DNA from: Halosaccharopolyspora lacisalsi
Lineage (GTDB): Bacteria; Actinomycetota; Actinomycetes; Mycobacteriales; Pseudonocardiaceae
Length of the DNA stretch: 64,000 nucleotides
Direction of reading: 5' to 3'
NCBI RefSeq assembly: GCF_014137975.1
Contig: NZ_JACGWZ010000003.1
Coordinates: 461,501-525,500, forward strand
Shown here: positions 1 to 8,596 of the stretch, piece after piece
How positions within the stretch are numbered: the first letter of the stretch is position 1
How the letters are laid out: each line of letters opens with the position of its first letter
The notes under the pieces: model-generated
Told to the model about the DNA's origin: nothing
The model's database searches: none
Seen by the model: only the letters and a program-made list of their open reading frames with translations
Made by a program: the position numbers and the translations under genes

Positions 1-831
1 GTGCGGTGGTCGAGGGATCTGCCCTCGGCACCGTCGTCGGTGACGATTGTCAGAACCGCCGATGGTCGGTACTTTGCCTCGTCCGTGGTCGAGGTGGGTG
101 ACGAGACCCTGCCGCCGGTGCTCGACAAACACGGAGACGAGGTGGAACTCGCCCTGGACTTGGGGTTGCCGGCGTTTGCGGTGGACCAGCACGGTAACGC
201 GATCACGAATCCGAAGTTCCTGCGGCGGGCGGAACGCAAGCTCAAGCGGCTGCAGCGGGCACTGTCACGCGAGGAGAAGGGGTCGAAGAACCGGGACAAG
301 GCCCGCACGAAGCTGGCTCGGCAGCACGCGAAGGTGGCCGATACCCGCTTGGACTGGCTGCATCAGGAAACTTCCAGGATCGCTCGTGAGAGCCAAACGG
401 TCGTTCTGGAAGACCTCCCGGTCAGCGGGTTGGCCCGTACGCGGTTGGCGAAGTCAGTGTACGACGCCAGCTGGGGTGGGTTCCGGCGGTTGGTGGTCGA
501 GAAGTGCGCCCGATGGGGCCGAATACTGGTGGTCATCGACCGATGGCTGCCCACTTCGCAGACCTGCTCGGTGTGCGGGCGTCTCGACGGCAAGAAATCC
601 TTGTCGGTGCGTACCTGGTCGTGTCCGTGTGGCGCTGTGCACGACCGGGACACCAATGCCGCGAAGAACATCCTCGCCGCAGGACGCGCGGAGAGGCTAA
701 ACGCCTGTGGAGGCGACGTAAGACCCCACACCGGGGCGGTCTCCGAGGAAGCAGGGGAACCCGCGAGGCAGTACCACCCCGAACGCGGCATAGCCGCGTG
801 GGAACCCCATTCACGATGGGGAGCACGTCAA
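1..831 (+). CDS. tnpB: RNA-guided endonuclease TnpB (IS200/IS605 OrfB), 5' end outside window
   Basis: This is the C-terminal two thirds of a TnpB nuclease, the RNA-guided DNA endonuclease encoded by IS200/IS605-type elements. The RuvC triad is visible: Asp in ALDLGLP (residue 53 of the visible part), Glu in VVLEDLP (137) and Asp in DRDTNAAKN (217). Between them sits a C4 zinc finger, CSVC and CPC (residues 189-210). TnpB proteins are usually 370-400 residues, so about 150 are missing to the left. Oddly, the frame does not stop after the conserved CGGDVRP tail but stays open to 1581, through the element end and over the neighbouring gene, so the normal stop has probably been lost to an indel. 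The feature end is set at the element boundary. The nuclease core could still be active. Confidence 0.85.
690..831 (+). ncRNA. Predicted TnpB right-end (omega) RNA scaffold and element right end
   Basis: TnpB guide RNAs come from the 3' end of tnpB and run across the element right end into flanking DNA. The sequence shows the typical terminal hairpin, CCCCAT (805-810) pairing with ATGGGG (816-821), followed by a TCAA-like end near 828-831. Downstream DNA from 832 would supply the guide. The 5' limit is a guess from family biology. Confidence 0.4.
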
Positions 832-1711
832 GATGTCGAACACCTCGGCCACCCGGCCGTCACGAACGGTGAAGGTCATGACCCGGGGGCGCACTTCCGC
901 GGTCTCGGACCCGCCGGGCAGGATCAAGCCGAGGTCACCGTTGACCAGTGCCGGGCGCATGCCGCTGAGCAGGTCGTCCCCGTACTTCTCCGCCAGGCCG
1001 ACGACGAACCGGGAGACCTTGTCGACGCCGACCACCGGGTGCCGCGCGGTGCGTGCCCTGCCGTCGCTGTCGCCGTGGACGGGCGGCTCGCGGGTGGAGG
1101 ACGCGGGCCACAGCCGCCACGTCACGCGCCGAAACGGCGGCGAGGAATTCGCCCGGGACGCGCTGTTGCTCGGGCATCGGGATGCGCGGTGGTGGCCCGG
1201 CCGTTGTCATCGCGCGCCGTCCGCGTGAAGCGTGCTGGCGCGCGGTGGCTGCGGTGCAGCCAAGTACATCGGCGATCTCGGCGAACGGCGTGTCGAACCC
1301 GTCGTGGAGGACGAACGCCAGCCGCTGTTCCGGCGTCAGTTCGTGGAGCACGGGCAGCGCGGCGAACCGCAGGTCCTCGTGATCGACCACGACGTCCAGC
1401 GGGTCCCGCGCCTGCCCGTCGACCTCGCCGACGACCGGTTCCGGCAACCACGGTCCTACGTAGCTTTCCCGGCGCACCGCCGCCGAGCGCATGTGGTCCA
1501 GGCAGATGTGCCCGACGACCGTGGTCAGCCAGGCACCGAGGTCGCCGATCCGCGCCTTGTGCGCCTCGGCCAACCGCATGAGCCGCCGCCACGCCTCCTG
1601 CACGGCGTCCTCGGCATCGGCGGGTCTGGCCGTCAGCCGGTAGGCCGCCCGCAGCAGGTTCGGTCGGTGGCGGTCGAACTCGGCCGCCAGAGCGTCGTCA
1701 CCCTCGTCCAC
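832..1711 (-). pseudogene. SigJ-like ECF sigma factor, frameshifted and truncated by the IS
   Basis: Reading from GTG 1711, the product has sigma-70 region 2 (AAEFDRHRPNLLRAAYRL, then DAEDAVQEAW) and region 4 (LTPEQRLAFVLHD, then ADVLGCTAATARQHASRGR). Next comes the start of a SnoaL-like C-terminal domain, as in SigJ-type ECF factors. After FLAAVSARDVAAVARVLHPR the frame changes; the continuation (VHGDSDGRARTA, then KVSRFVVGLAEKYGDDLL) lies in another frame, consistent with one base gained or lost near 1090. The SnoaL domain ends at VAEVFDI where the TnpB element begins, so roughly the last ten residues were cut off. The gene diverges from dnaG. It is probably inactive as a full-length factor, although regions 2 and 4 are intact. 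Confidence 0.75.
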
Positions 1712-1752
1712 CTCGTCATTGTGCCGCGTCGGGGTGCTTACCAGCCGACCTC

Positions 1753-1758
1753 TAGACT
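1753..1758 (+). promoter_or_regulatory. -10 element of leaderless dnaG promoter
   Basis: TAGACT lies 7 nt before the GTG start of dnaG, and no Shine-Dalgarno sequence is present. This spacing would put the transcription start at or next to the start codon. No clear -35 box is seen. Confidence 0.5.
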
Positions 1759-1765
1759 GGGGGGC

Positions 1766-3667
1766 GTGGTAGGAAAGATCCGGGAAAGCGACATCGCCGA
1801 GGTACGCGACCGCAACCGGATCGACGATATCGTCGGTGAGTACGTCGCCCTGCGCGGCGCCGGTGGTGGCGCTCAGAAGGGGCTGTGCCCCTTCCACGAC
1901 GAGAAGACCCCCTCGTTCAACGTGCGTCCCAGTCACGGGACCTTCCACTGCTTCGGCTGTGGTGAGGGTGGCGACGTCATCGCCTTCCTGATGAAGACCG
2001 AACACCTCGGTTTCGTCGAGTCCGTCGAGCGGCTGGCCGACCGGGCCGGACTGCGGTTGCGCTACGAGGACGGCGGCTCGACCACCCGGCGCGATCCGGG
2101 CACCCGGGCGCGGCTGGTGGAGGCGCACCGGCTCGCGGCCGAGTTCTACGCCGAGTGCCTGCGTTCGCAGGAGGCGCAGGCCGCTCGGGAGTTCCTGGCC
2201 CAGCGCGGGTTCGACGAGTCCGCCGCGACGACGTTCGGCTGCGGGTTCGCGCCGAGCGGCTGGGACAAGCTGACCAAGCACCTGCTGGGCAAGGGATTCG
2301 AACTCGACGAGCTCTACAAGGCGGGACTGGCCAGGGAGGGCCGCCGCGGCCCGATCGACCGGTTCCACCGCCGTCTGCTGTGGCCGCTGAAGGACCTCGG
2401 GGGTGACATCGTCGGCTTCGGTGCCCGGCGCGTGTTCGACGACGACCCGATCGATGCCAAGTACGTCAACACCTCGGCCACCCCGATCTTCAACAAGTCG
2501 CAGGTCCTGTTCGGTATCGACCTGGCCAAGCGCGAGATCGCCAAGCGCCATCAGGCCGTCGTCGTCGAGGGCTACACCGACGTGATGGCGATGCACCTGG
2601 CCGGGGTCCCCACGGCGATCGCCTCGTGCGGGACCGCCTTCGGGGAGGACCACATCGCCGTGCTGCGGCGGTTGATGATGGACGACGACGCCTTCCGCGG
2701 CGAGGTGATCTACACCTTCGACGGGGACGAGGCCGGGCAGAAGGCGGCGCTGAAGGCCTTCGACGGCGAGCAGCAGTTCGCCACCCAGACCTACGTCACG
2801 ATCACCCCGGACGAGATGGACCCGTGCGAGCTGCGTCAGCACAAGGGTGATGCGGCGGTCCGGGACCTGGTCGCCCGCCGTCGCCCGTTGTTCGAGTTCG
2901 CCATTCGCAGCCTGCTGACCGGTTACGACCTGGACTCCGTGGAGGGCAGGGTCGCCGCGCTCAAGCGCACGGTCCCCCTGGTGGGTCAGATCAAGGATCC
3001 CGCCAACCGGGACGGCTACGCCGCCAAGCTCGCCTGGTGGGCGGGATGGGGCGACGAGAACCAGGTCGTGCGGCGGGTTCGGGAGACGGCCGGTGGCAGT
3101 GAGCCCGCGAAACCGCGTCGCAAGCAGGTTCGCGACTCGAACCAGGACTCGCTCGGTCTCGAGGCCGAGTTGCCGGCGCGTCCCCCGCGCCACGACCTCC
3201 CCCGGTGGTCCCAGCGCGAGGTGCTGAAGGCGGCCCTGCAGGTACCCGTCCTGGCCGGTCCGCAGTACGACTCGCTGCCGGAGGAGGCGTTCACCGAGCC
3301 CGTCTACCGGGAGCTGCACCGCGCGCTGATCGCGGCGGGTGGGACGATGTCGGGCCTGTCGGGACCGGAGCTGATCGACGCGGTCGGCCCGCACTGCCCG
3401 GACCGGCTCACCGGCAGCCTGCTGACCCAGCTCGCGGTGGAAGCGCCCGACACGAAGTCGGAACCGGACCACCGCTACGTCAACGGGATCCTCGCCCGGG
3501 TGCAGGAGCACTTGGTGGCGGGCCAGATCGCCGACATCAAGTCACGGGTGCAGCGACTGTCGCCCCTCGACGACGCCGACGAGTACCACGCGTTGTTCGG
3601 TGACCTGGTGGCCCTGGAGCAGTACCGCAAGTCGTTGCTCGAAAAGGCCGTGGACGGAGCCGTATGA
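1766..3667 (+). CDS. dnaG: DNA primase
   Basis: DnaG makes the RNA primers for replication and docks onto the DnaB helicase. The 633-residue product has the N-terminal zinc-binding domain (C41, H44, C62, C65 in CPFH and CFGC), then the catalytic core. The TOPRIM fold shows EGYTDVMAMH near residue 269 and DGDEAGQ near 317. An actinobacterial C-terminal helicase-binding region follows. Length is normal for the family. The start is the GTG of VVGKIRESDI, 7 nt after a -10 hexamer; upstream codons in the frame lie over the divergent sigma gene and are not plausible. It overlaps the next gene by ATGA. Confidence 0.97.
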   Translation: MVGKIRESDIAEVRDRNRIDDIVGEYVALRGAGGGAQKGLCPFHDEKTPSFNVRPSHGTFHCFGCGEGGDVIAFLMKTEHLGFVESVERLADRAGLRLRYEDGGSTTRRDPGTRARLVEAHRLAAEFYAECLRSQEAQAAREFLAQRGFDESAATTFGCGFAPSGWDKLTKHLLGKGFELDELYKAGLAREGRRGPIDRFHRRLLWPLKDLGGDIVGFGARRVFDDDPIDAKYVNTSATPIFNKSQVLFGIDLAKREIAKRHQAVVVEGYTDVMAMHLAGVPTAIASCGTAFGEDHIAVLRRLMMDDDAFRGEVIYTFDGDEAGQKAALKAFDGEQQFATQTYVTITPDEMDPCELRQHKGDAAVRDLVARRRPLFEFAIRSLLTGYDLDSVEGRVAALKRTVPLVGQIKDPANRDGYAAKLAWWAGWGDENQVVRRVRETAGGSEPAKPRRKQVRDSNQDSLGLEAELPARPPRHDLPRWSQREVLKAALQVPVLAGPQYDSLPEEAFTEPVYRELHRALIAAGGTMSGLSGPELIDAVGPHCPDRLTGSLLTQLAVEAPDTKSEPDHRYVNGILARVQEHLVAGQIADIKSRVQRLSPLDDADEYHALFGDLVALEQYRKSLLEKAVDGAV

Positions 3668-4224
3668 GCCTGGGACTCCGACGCTGGGCGCGGCGACTGC
3701 TGGCGCGCATGAACGGGACCGACATCCTGCCGGAGGGGTTCTCCGGCACGCTTGGGGCCGATGAGCAGGTCCTGGCGGTCGCGCACGGCGACGCCGGGTC
3801 GTTGGTGGCAACGAGCACGGGGCTGTGGGTACCGGAGGGCGGGACGACCAGGCGCGTCGGGTGGCACCTGCTGAGCAGGGCGTCCTGGAACGACGGCGTG
3901 CTCACCGTGATCGAGTCCGAGGAGTTCGGTACGGCGGGCTCGGCCGTCCTGCTGCGTGATCAAGCGCCGCGGCGGTTCGTCCTGTCGTCGCCGGGGCGCG
4001 TTCCCGAAGTGGTGCACGCGAGGGTGACCGGTTCCATCAAATCCAGCCACCACCGCGAGCTGCCCGGCGGGGGCGCGTGGTTCGTGCAGCGCAAGATTCC
4101 CGGCCAGGACGGCATCGTGCTGCAGGTGCGGGCGGATCGGGGAACCGATGAGGTCGTACTGGCGGATTACGCCGCCGAGATCGCCGACCAGCTACGCCGG
4201 GTACGGGACTCCGCCCGGGAGTGA
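3664..4224 (+). CDS. Conserved hypothetical protein downstream of dnaG
   Basis: This 186-residue soluble protein overlaps the dnaG stop codon (ATGA), so the two are translationally coupled. It starts with a basic helix (LGLRRWARRLLARM), followed by short beta-rich stretches such as VLAVAHGDAGSLVATSTGLWVP and AVLLRDQAPRRFVLSS. This pattern resembles PH-like proteins found next to dnaG in other actinobacteria. No catalytic motif, signal peptide or membrane segment is visible. I cannot assign a function. Coupling suggests co-expression with primase, not necessarily a replication role. Confidence 0.8.
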   Translation: MSLGLRRWARRLLARMNGTDILPEGFSGTLGADEQVLAVAHGDAGSLVATSTGLWVPEGGTTRRVGWHLLSRASWNDGVLTVIESEEFGTAGSAVLLRDQAPRRFVLSSPGRVPEVVHARVTGSIKSSHHRELPGGGAWFVQRKIPGQDGIVLQVRADRGTDEVVLADYAAEIADQLRRVRDSARE

Positions 4225-4297
4225 GGCGAACAGCACCGCGAGGGCTCCGGCGACGGCTACAGTACGAACGTACGGTTCACTCTCGCCGGAGGTGCTC

Positions 4298-5056
4298 ATG
4301 TGGGACCCGAAGCAGTACCTGGCTTTCGCCGAACAGCGTGACCGGCCCGCGCACGATCTGCTCGCCCGAGTCGGGGCGGAAACCGCGCGACGCGTCACCG
4401 ACCTCGGGTGCGGCGCGGGCACTCTGACTCCGCTGCTGACCTCGCGGTGGCCGGAGGCCGCTGTCGAGGCGATCGACTCCTCCCCCGAGATGGTCCGGGC
4501 CGCTCGCGCCAACGGGATCGAGGCGAGTGTCGAGGACGCGCGGAACTGGCGTCCGCGTCAGGACACCGACGTCGTCGTGTGCAACGCCGTGCTGCAGTGG
4601 ATCCCCGGACACGTCGACCTGCTCAGGAACTGGATACCGGCGCTGCCCTCCGGGGCGTGGTTCGCCCTCCAGGTGCCGGGAAACTTCGACTCGCCTTCTT
4701 ACCAGGAGATTCGTGAGCTGGCAGCCGAGCCCGAATGGCGCGAACACGCGGCCGGTCTGCTGCGTTCCGACTCCGTGCTCGCTCCGGTGGACTACGCCGA
4801 CGTCCTGGCCGACCTCGGTGCCGAGGTCGATGCATGGGAGAGCACCTACGTTCACGCGCTGAGCGGGGAGGACCCGGTGCTCGACTGGGTCAGCGGGACG
4901 GCGTTGCGCCCCGTCCGCGCGGCTCTGGACGAGCGGCGGTGGCAGCGGTTCCGCGCCGAGCTCGCCACGCGCTTGCGGGAACGGTATCCGCGACGCTCCG
5001 GTGGCACCACGTGGTTTCCGTTCCGTCGGATCTTCGCCGTGGCGAGGCGCCGTTGA
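4298..5056 (+). CDS. tam: Trans-aconitate 2-methyltransferase
   Basis: A 252-residue class I SAM-dependent methyltransferase of the Tam family, which monomethylates trans-aconitate, an inhibitor of aconitase. It opens with the family-typical MWDPKQYLAFAEQRDRPA. The SAM site follows: VTDLGCGAGTLTPLL near residues 30-45, an acidic loop at EAIDSSPEM, and CNAVLQWIPGH near 90. A late ALSGEDPVLDWVSGTALRPV segment matches the substrate-lid region of Tam. The chosen ATG has GGAGG 5 nt upstream; an in-frame GTG two codons earlier is less likely. It is probably a separate transcript from dnaG. Confidence 0.88.
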   Translation: MWDPKQYLAFAEQRDRPAHDLLARVGAETARRVTDLGCGAGTLTPLLTSRWPEAAVEAIDSSPEMVRAARANGIEASVEDARNWRPRQDTDVVVCNAVLQWIPGHVDLLRNWIPALPSGAWFALQVPGNFDSPSYQEIRELAAEPEWREHAAGLLRSDSVLAPVDYADVLADLGAEVDAWESTYVHALSGEDPVLDWVSGTALRPVRAALDERRWQRFRAELATRLRERYPRRSGGTTWFPFRRIFAVARRR

Positions 5057-5255
5057 GCGTGGAGCGGGGTTGGCTGGTGTCGCCGCTGCTGGTCACGATC
5101 GTCGGTCGGCTCCGTCGTGGGGCACGGCGAACTCGAGGAGGGGGGTGTGAAAACCCTCGAGGGGATGAGTTAGAGTATGTGTTGTCAGCGTCGAGGCGCT
5201 GTGAACGGCAGAGCGAAGACGAAGTGAATACACGGTCGAGTTCGCATCGACGTAA

Positions 5256-5327
<72 letters not shown>

Positions 5328-5331
5328 CAGA

Positions 5332-5366
5332 AACCCCAGGTCACCGACCTGGGGTTCTTCTTTTGC
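5332..5366 (+). terminator. Intrinsic terminator after tRNA-Asn
   Basis: An 11-bp stem, AACCCCAGGTC with GACCTGGGGTT, has a 3-nt loop and is followed by a T-rich run (TTCTTCTTTT). It starts five bases after the tRNA. Confidence 0.85.
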
Positions 5367-5400
5367 CCGCTTCGGCCGGCCACGAGCGCACGCAGCCGCG

Positions 5401-6330
5401 ATGATGTCGTCCGCAGGTGAGCGATGCTACAGCGGTGGACCAGCGCAGTCTGTCAGCATCAAGCCCGTGACCACGGACGAAGAGGTTGGGAAGGCCGCCG
5501 ACGGCGCCAAGGGCACCACGACGCGCGACGAGCCGAGGGTGGCCGCGTGGGAGTACCGGATGCAGTGGCCCCTCGTCGCCGCTGCCGTGGCTTTCCTGGT
5601 CGCCTACACCTGGCACGTGCTCGCTCCCGACATGAGCTCGGGCCGGGCCCTGGGCGTCAACGCCTTGATGTGGGCGATCTGGGCACTGTTCGCCCTCGAT
5701 TACGTGGTCCGACTCGCGCTCGCGCAGCGAAAGCTCCGCTTCGTTCGACGGAACGTTCTGGATCTCGTGGTGGTCGTGTTGCCGGTGTTCCGGCAGTTGA
5801 GGCTGCTGCGTATCGTCACGGTGCTGACCGCGCTCAACCGAGCCGCCAGCGGCAGCGTGCGCCGCAACGTCGGGATTTACACCGGAGGTTCCGCGCTCCT
5901 GCTCGGCTACTGCGCCGCGCTGGCCGTCCTGGAGACCGAACGCGGGGCGCCGGGGGCGAGTATCACCACCTTCCCCAACGCGCTGTGGTGGACCATCACC
6001 ACCATGACCACCGTCGGTTACGGCGACTACGCACCCGTGACCGCGCGGGGGAAGGTCATCGCGGCGGGGCTGATGCTGGGCGGCATCGCGTTGCTCGGTG
6101 TGGTCACCGCCTCGATAGCGTCCTGGTTCGTCGAGCACATCCAGGGTGCGGAGGAATCCCGCAAGGAATCCCGGCTCCAGGAGAAAGCCGTCCTCGAGGA
6201 GCTGCACGCGGTGAGGGCCGAGCTGGCCGAGCTGCGCGCGACCCTCACCGATACTCGGAGCACGGACGACGCCGGTGCTACCGCGACGCACGAGCATGTC
6301 GGGGAGCGATCTTCCCAGTCGTTGGAATGA
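5401..6330 (+). CDS. Voltage-gated-like potassium channel
   Basis: A six-transmembrane potassium channel subunit. The predicted cytoplasmic N-terminus is followed by hydrophobic helices starting at WPLVAAAVAFLVAYTW. An S4-like basic helix (VFRQLRLLRIVTVLTALNRA) is short of regularly spaced arginines, so voltage sensing is uncertain. The pore helix and selectivity filter are unmistakable: WWTITTMTTVGYGDYAPVT. After the last helix comes a charged coiled coil (AEESRKESRLQEKAVLEELHAVRAELAELRATL) that probably drives tetramer assembly. No RCK/TrkA domain is seen. The start is uncertain; an in-frame GTG at 5467 would remove 22 residues and lies closer to the conserved part. Confidence 0.88.
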   Translation: MMSSAGERCYSGGPAQSVSIKPVTTDEEVGKAADGAKGTTTRDEPRVAAWEYRMQWPLVAAAVAFLVAYTWHVLAPDMSSGRALGVNALMWAIWALFALDYVVRLALAQRKLRFVRRNVLDLVVVVLPVFRQLRLLRIVTVLTALNRAASGSVRRNVGIYTGGSALLLGYCAALAVLETERGAPGASITTFPNALWWTITTMTTVGYGDYAPVTARGKVIAAGLMLGGIALLGVVTASIASWFVEHIQGAEESRKESRLQEKAVLEELHAVRAELAELRATLTDTRSTDDAGATATHEHVGERSSQSLE

Positions 6331-6741
6331 GCCACGATCAGGAGCGCGCCCCCAACCGCGAAAGATCATCGGGTGCGCGTTCGGGGTGGGAATCTCCTGT
6401 GCGCGGGAGAGTGCGATCATCGATGCGCTCCCGCACTTCCGTGGCGACGTTCGGCCGTGACGGCCCTGTCACCTAGGTGGGCGACGGGGTGAAGAAAAGG
6501 TCAGGCTTGGGTAACGATTCCCGGCGCGCGGGCGGTAATTCGAGTGCAATACCGGGGATATTTTCACTGTTTTTGCAGGTCAGAACGTCCGCTCATGATC
6601 GGTAATCGCATGCTGACGTCGGTGGCTCCGGTGAACAAGCCGGCGCCGCCATGCGTTATATACAACGTGAAACCCATTGCTTTGCGTCCTCGGGGCAGTG
6701 GAGTCAGGAGACGGGGACGGAGCAGGAACGGGGGAGTACTG
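6331..6741. other. Intergenic region, 411 bp
   Basis: No gene is convincing here. The stretch is AT-richer than its surroundings around 6540-6700 (GGATATTTTCACTG, TTATATACAACG). It probably contains the promoter of the following small gene. No riboswitch consensus was recognised. Confidence 0.4.
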
Positions 6742-6951
6742 ATGTCCGCACCAGGAATCGGCAAGCAGCCACGGCTGGCAGTGCCCGACTTCGCCTCGGT
6801 GACCCGGTTGCCGAAGCCGATCAAGGCGCTCGTTTATCTGGCCATGTTGGCCGTGTTGACCGTGGCCGTCGTCGGAGCGCTGCTGGCCACTGTCGTGATC
6901 ATCGGAGAGGTGACCGGCTCGTTGGAGATCGCGACCATCATGAGTCGGTGA
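6742..6951 (+). CDS. Small single-pass membrane protein
   Basis: A 69-residue protein with one predicted transmembrane helix (ALVYLAMLAVLTVAVVGALL and following, residues 32-58), preceded by a short basic cytoplasmic stretch. A GGGGAG ribosome site 6 nt before the ATG supports this start over upstream in-frame codons. No family is recognised. It stands alone between the potassium channel gene and tRNA-Met. Confidence 0.6.
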   Translation: MSAPGIGKQPRLAVPDFASVTRLPKPIKALVYLAMLAVLTVAVVGALLATVVIIGEVTGSLEIATIMSR

Positions 6952-7074
6952 ACGCGGGAGACACGAGGGTGACGCATCGCTGGAGGCGCCGCCCTCGATG
7001 TGTCCGCGTGTGATGGAACCCCGCGCGCAGCTTTCGTGCACGTACTCGCTACGATCACGCGCGTGAGCCTTGTG

Positions 7075-7149
7075 GGGGCGGTAGCTCAGCAGGTCAGAGC
7101 AGCGAACTCATAATTCGTCAGGTCGTCGGTTCAAATCCGACCCGCCCCA
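7075..7149 (+). tRNA. tRNA-Met (CAT)
   Basis: The acceptor stem GGGGCGG/CCGCCCC pairs perfectly. The anticodon loop CTCATAA (anticodon CAT) sits on the stem GCGAA/TTCGT, and the T arm is GTCGG-TTCAAAT-CCGAC. Loop and body look like elongator tRNA-Met rather than initiator or tRNA-Ile2, but CAT alone cannot exclude tRNA-Ile2. CCA is not encoded. An integrase remnant lies just downstream. Confidence 0.93.
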
Positions 7150-7204
7150 CTCCACCCCAGGTCAGCGGCTTGGGCAGACCGACAACGCCAACCGACCGTG
7201 CACT

Positions 7205-7340
7205 TTACGTGCACAAAACTCCGCTTCGCTCTGATCCGTAAGCTTCATCGAGGATGTCGGCAGCTTCCCGCGAAGTGGGACGTTTGTCCATGCACACGTC
7301 CTGGGTGATCGACGGGCGAGCGTGCCCGATGGCCCGGCGA
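7205..7340 (-). pseudogene. Tyrosine integrase C-terminal remnant
   Basis: Only the last ~45 codons of a phage/ICE tyrosine recombinase survive. They read IGHARPSITQDVCMDKRP followed by TSREAADILDEAYG and a stop. Functional relatives have LGH (active-site His) and then DVYM with the nucleophilic Tyr. Here that position is Cys (TGC for TAC/TAT), and everything upstream of the LGH box is replaced by unrelated sequence. It ends 55 bp from the 3' end of tRNA-Met, the usual location of an integrase beside its attachment site. It is a scar of a departed or decayed element. Confidence 0.7.
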
Positions 7341-7882
7341 TCGCCCGCGCGCTGGGCTTCATCGTGGGCGGCCCCTCCGGGGCCGCCGGGGGAAAGCCGA
7401 GCACGCTGGAACAGCGACGAGCACCGGGTGGCGAAGCACGCTCGATCGAGGGCGGTTACAAGACGACTCACAACCAGACCCGAAGTCATCCGGCAACGTG
7501 ACAGCTCCCCATGAGCGCCGGCTTGGTCGGCTTAGTACTGCTGAGTCCGGCGCTCCGCTGCCGCGACTGCGGACATCGGGGCTCGCGGGGCGAGCCGCGC
7601 TGCCCACAGCCTTGCCTCGAGTAGTGCTCGGATGGGCAAAAAGTGCGCCAGGCACGGTTACCGGTTTCGTCCCCGACGCACGTTGAGGAGGCCCGCAACA
7701 CGAGCTGACCCGCTAGCCCTCGACCTGGTTGCTTCGAGGAATCCCAGCGTCACAGGAGTTGAAGCTCGGGGTCGCCGCCCAAGTTCCCGGGAGGGCCTCG
7801 AGATGCAGGCGATGAGAGGTGGGTGCGGTTCGGGAGTGGTCGGGAGGCCCCGTGCTGGTGGTTGGGCGAGGATGCCAGCGGC
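7341..7882. other. Accessory intergenic region, 540 bp
   Basis: Overlapping short reading frames occur here but none has recognisable motifs or consistent codon use. A 37-codon frame at 7511-7624 carries CRDCGHRGSRGEPRC, which resembles half of a zinc ribbon, but it is too weak to call. The region is most likely decayed mobile DNA next to tRNA-Met. Confidence 0.4.
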
Positions 7883-8596
7883 TCAACCGTTACCGTCTCC
7901 GGAGATCTCGCCGGTTTCGACGATCTGGCGGGCGATGTCGCGGAGCTTGACGTTGTTGTTCTGCGAGAGTCTCTTCAGCACCTCAAACGCTCGCTGCTCG
8001 GAGAGCTTGTAGCGCTCCATGGCGATACCGAGCGCCTCGCCGATCTCCTGGCGGGTCTCGATCGCCTCGTGTAGCTGCGCATCGTTCCGGGCACTGGCGA
8101 AGGCCACCGCAGCATGTGAGGCGAAAACCCAGCCCACCCGCTCGGAGCGCTCCGTGAACGCGTGGGGTTGCGACGAGTACAGGTTCAGGGCCCCGAACGT
8201 CTCCTGTTCGTTGAACAGCAGGAACCCCATCGCGCTGCCGATTCCAAGCTTGGAGGCCCGAGGGGCGTACCGTGGCCATCGGTGCTCGCTGTTGGCCATG
8301 TCGGGGGTCCGATAGGTCTCCTGCTGGTCCTCGATCGCATCGAGACACGGCCCCTCGCCCAGCTCGGTCTGGAGCCGATCCGACTCCTGGCCCCACCAGC
8401 TCGTACTGGTCAGAGTCGTCAGCTGCCGCCCTCGCCCCAACATCAGGATGCTGGCCTCTTCGCACTCCTCGACCGTGCTCACCGCATAGGTGGCGACGCG
8501 ATCCAGCGTGCTCTCCACCAGACCCTGCGCGAACAGGTGCCGCATCATGTGCGCCAGCGAGACAGCCAGCTCCTCCGACACGGGATCCTCCGTCAT
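7883..8596 (-). CDS. GAF and ANTAR domain RNA-binding regulator
   Basis: A 237-residue cytoplasmic regulator. A GAF sensor domain covers about residues 25-165 (DRVATYAVSTVEECEEASIL, then LGEGPCLDAIEDQQ and GIGSAMGFLLFNEQ). A C-terminal ANTAR domain follows (HEAIETRQEIGEALGIAMER, then FEVLKRLSQNNNVKLRDIAR). ANTAR domains bind paired hairpins in mRNA leaders and act as antiterminators; actinobacterial GAF-ANTAR proteins usually answer to redox or small ligands. The ATG start is chosen because of GGGAG upstream; an in-frame GTG lies two codons before it. No hairpin-rich target was found nearby. Confidence 0.88.
   Translation of the reverse strand: MTEDPVSEELAVSLAHMMRHLFAQGLVESTLDRVATYAVSTVEECEEASILMLGRGRQLTTLTSTSWWGQESDRLQTELGEGPCLDAIEDQQETYRTPDMANSEHRWPRYAPRASKLGIGSAMGFLLFNEQETFGALNLYSSQPHAFTERSERVGWVFASHAAVAFASARNDAQLHEAIETRQEIGEALGIAMERYKLSEQRAFEVLKRLSQNNNVKLRDIARQIVETGEISGDGNG

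Noticed and set aside
935-3511. 858-codon minus-strand open frame opposite dnaG
   Set aside because: It is mostly the antisense shadow of dnaG in GC-rich DNA; only its end (831-1711 side) is the real sigma-factor gene.
6480-6740. Possible riboswitch in the AT-rich leader of the small membrane gene
   Set aside because: No consensus of known classes could be matched by eye.
7511-7624. Cys-rich 37-codon frame
   Set aside because: Has CxxC and a second Cys pair, but no start signal, weak spacing and no supportive context.
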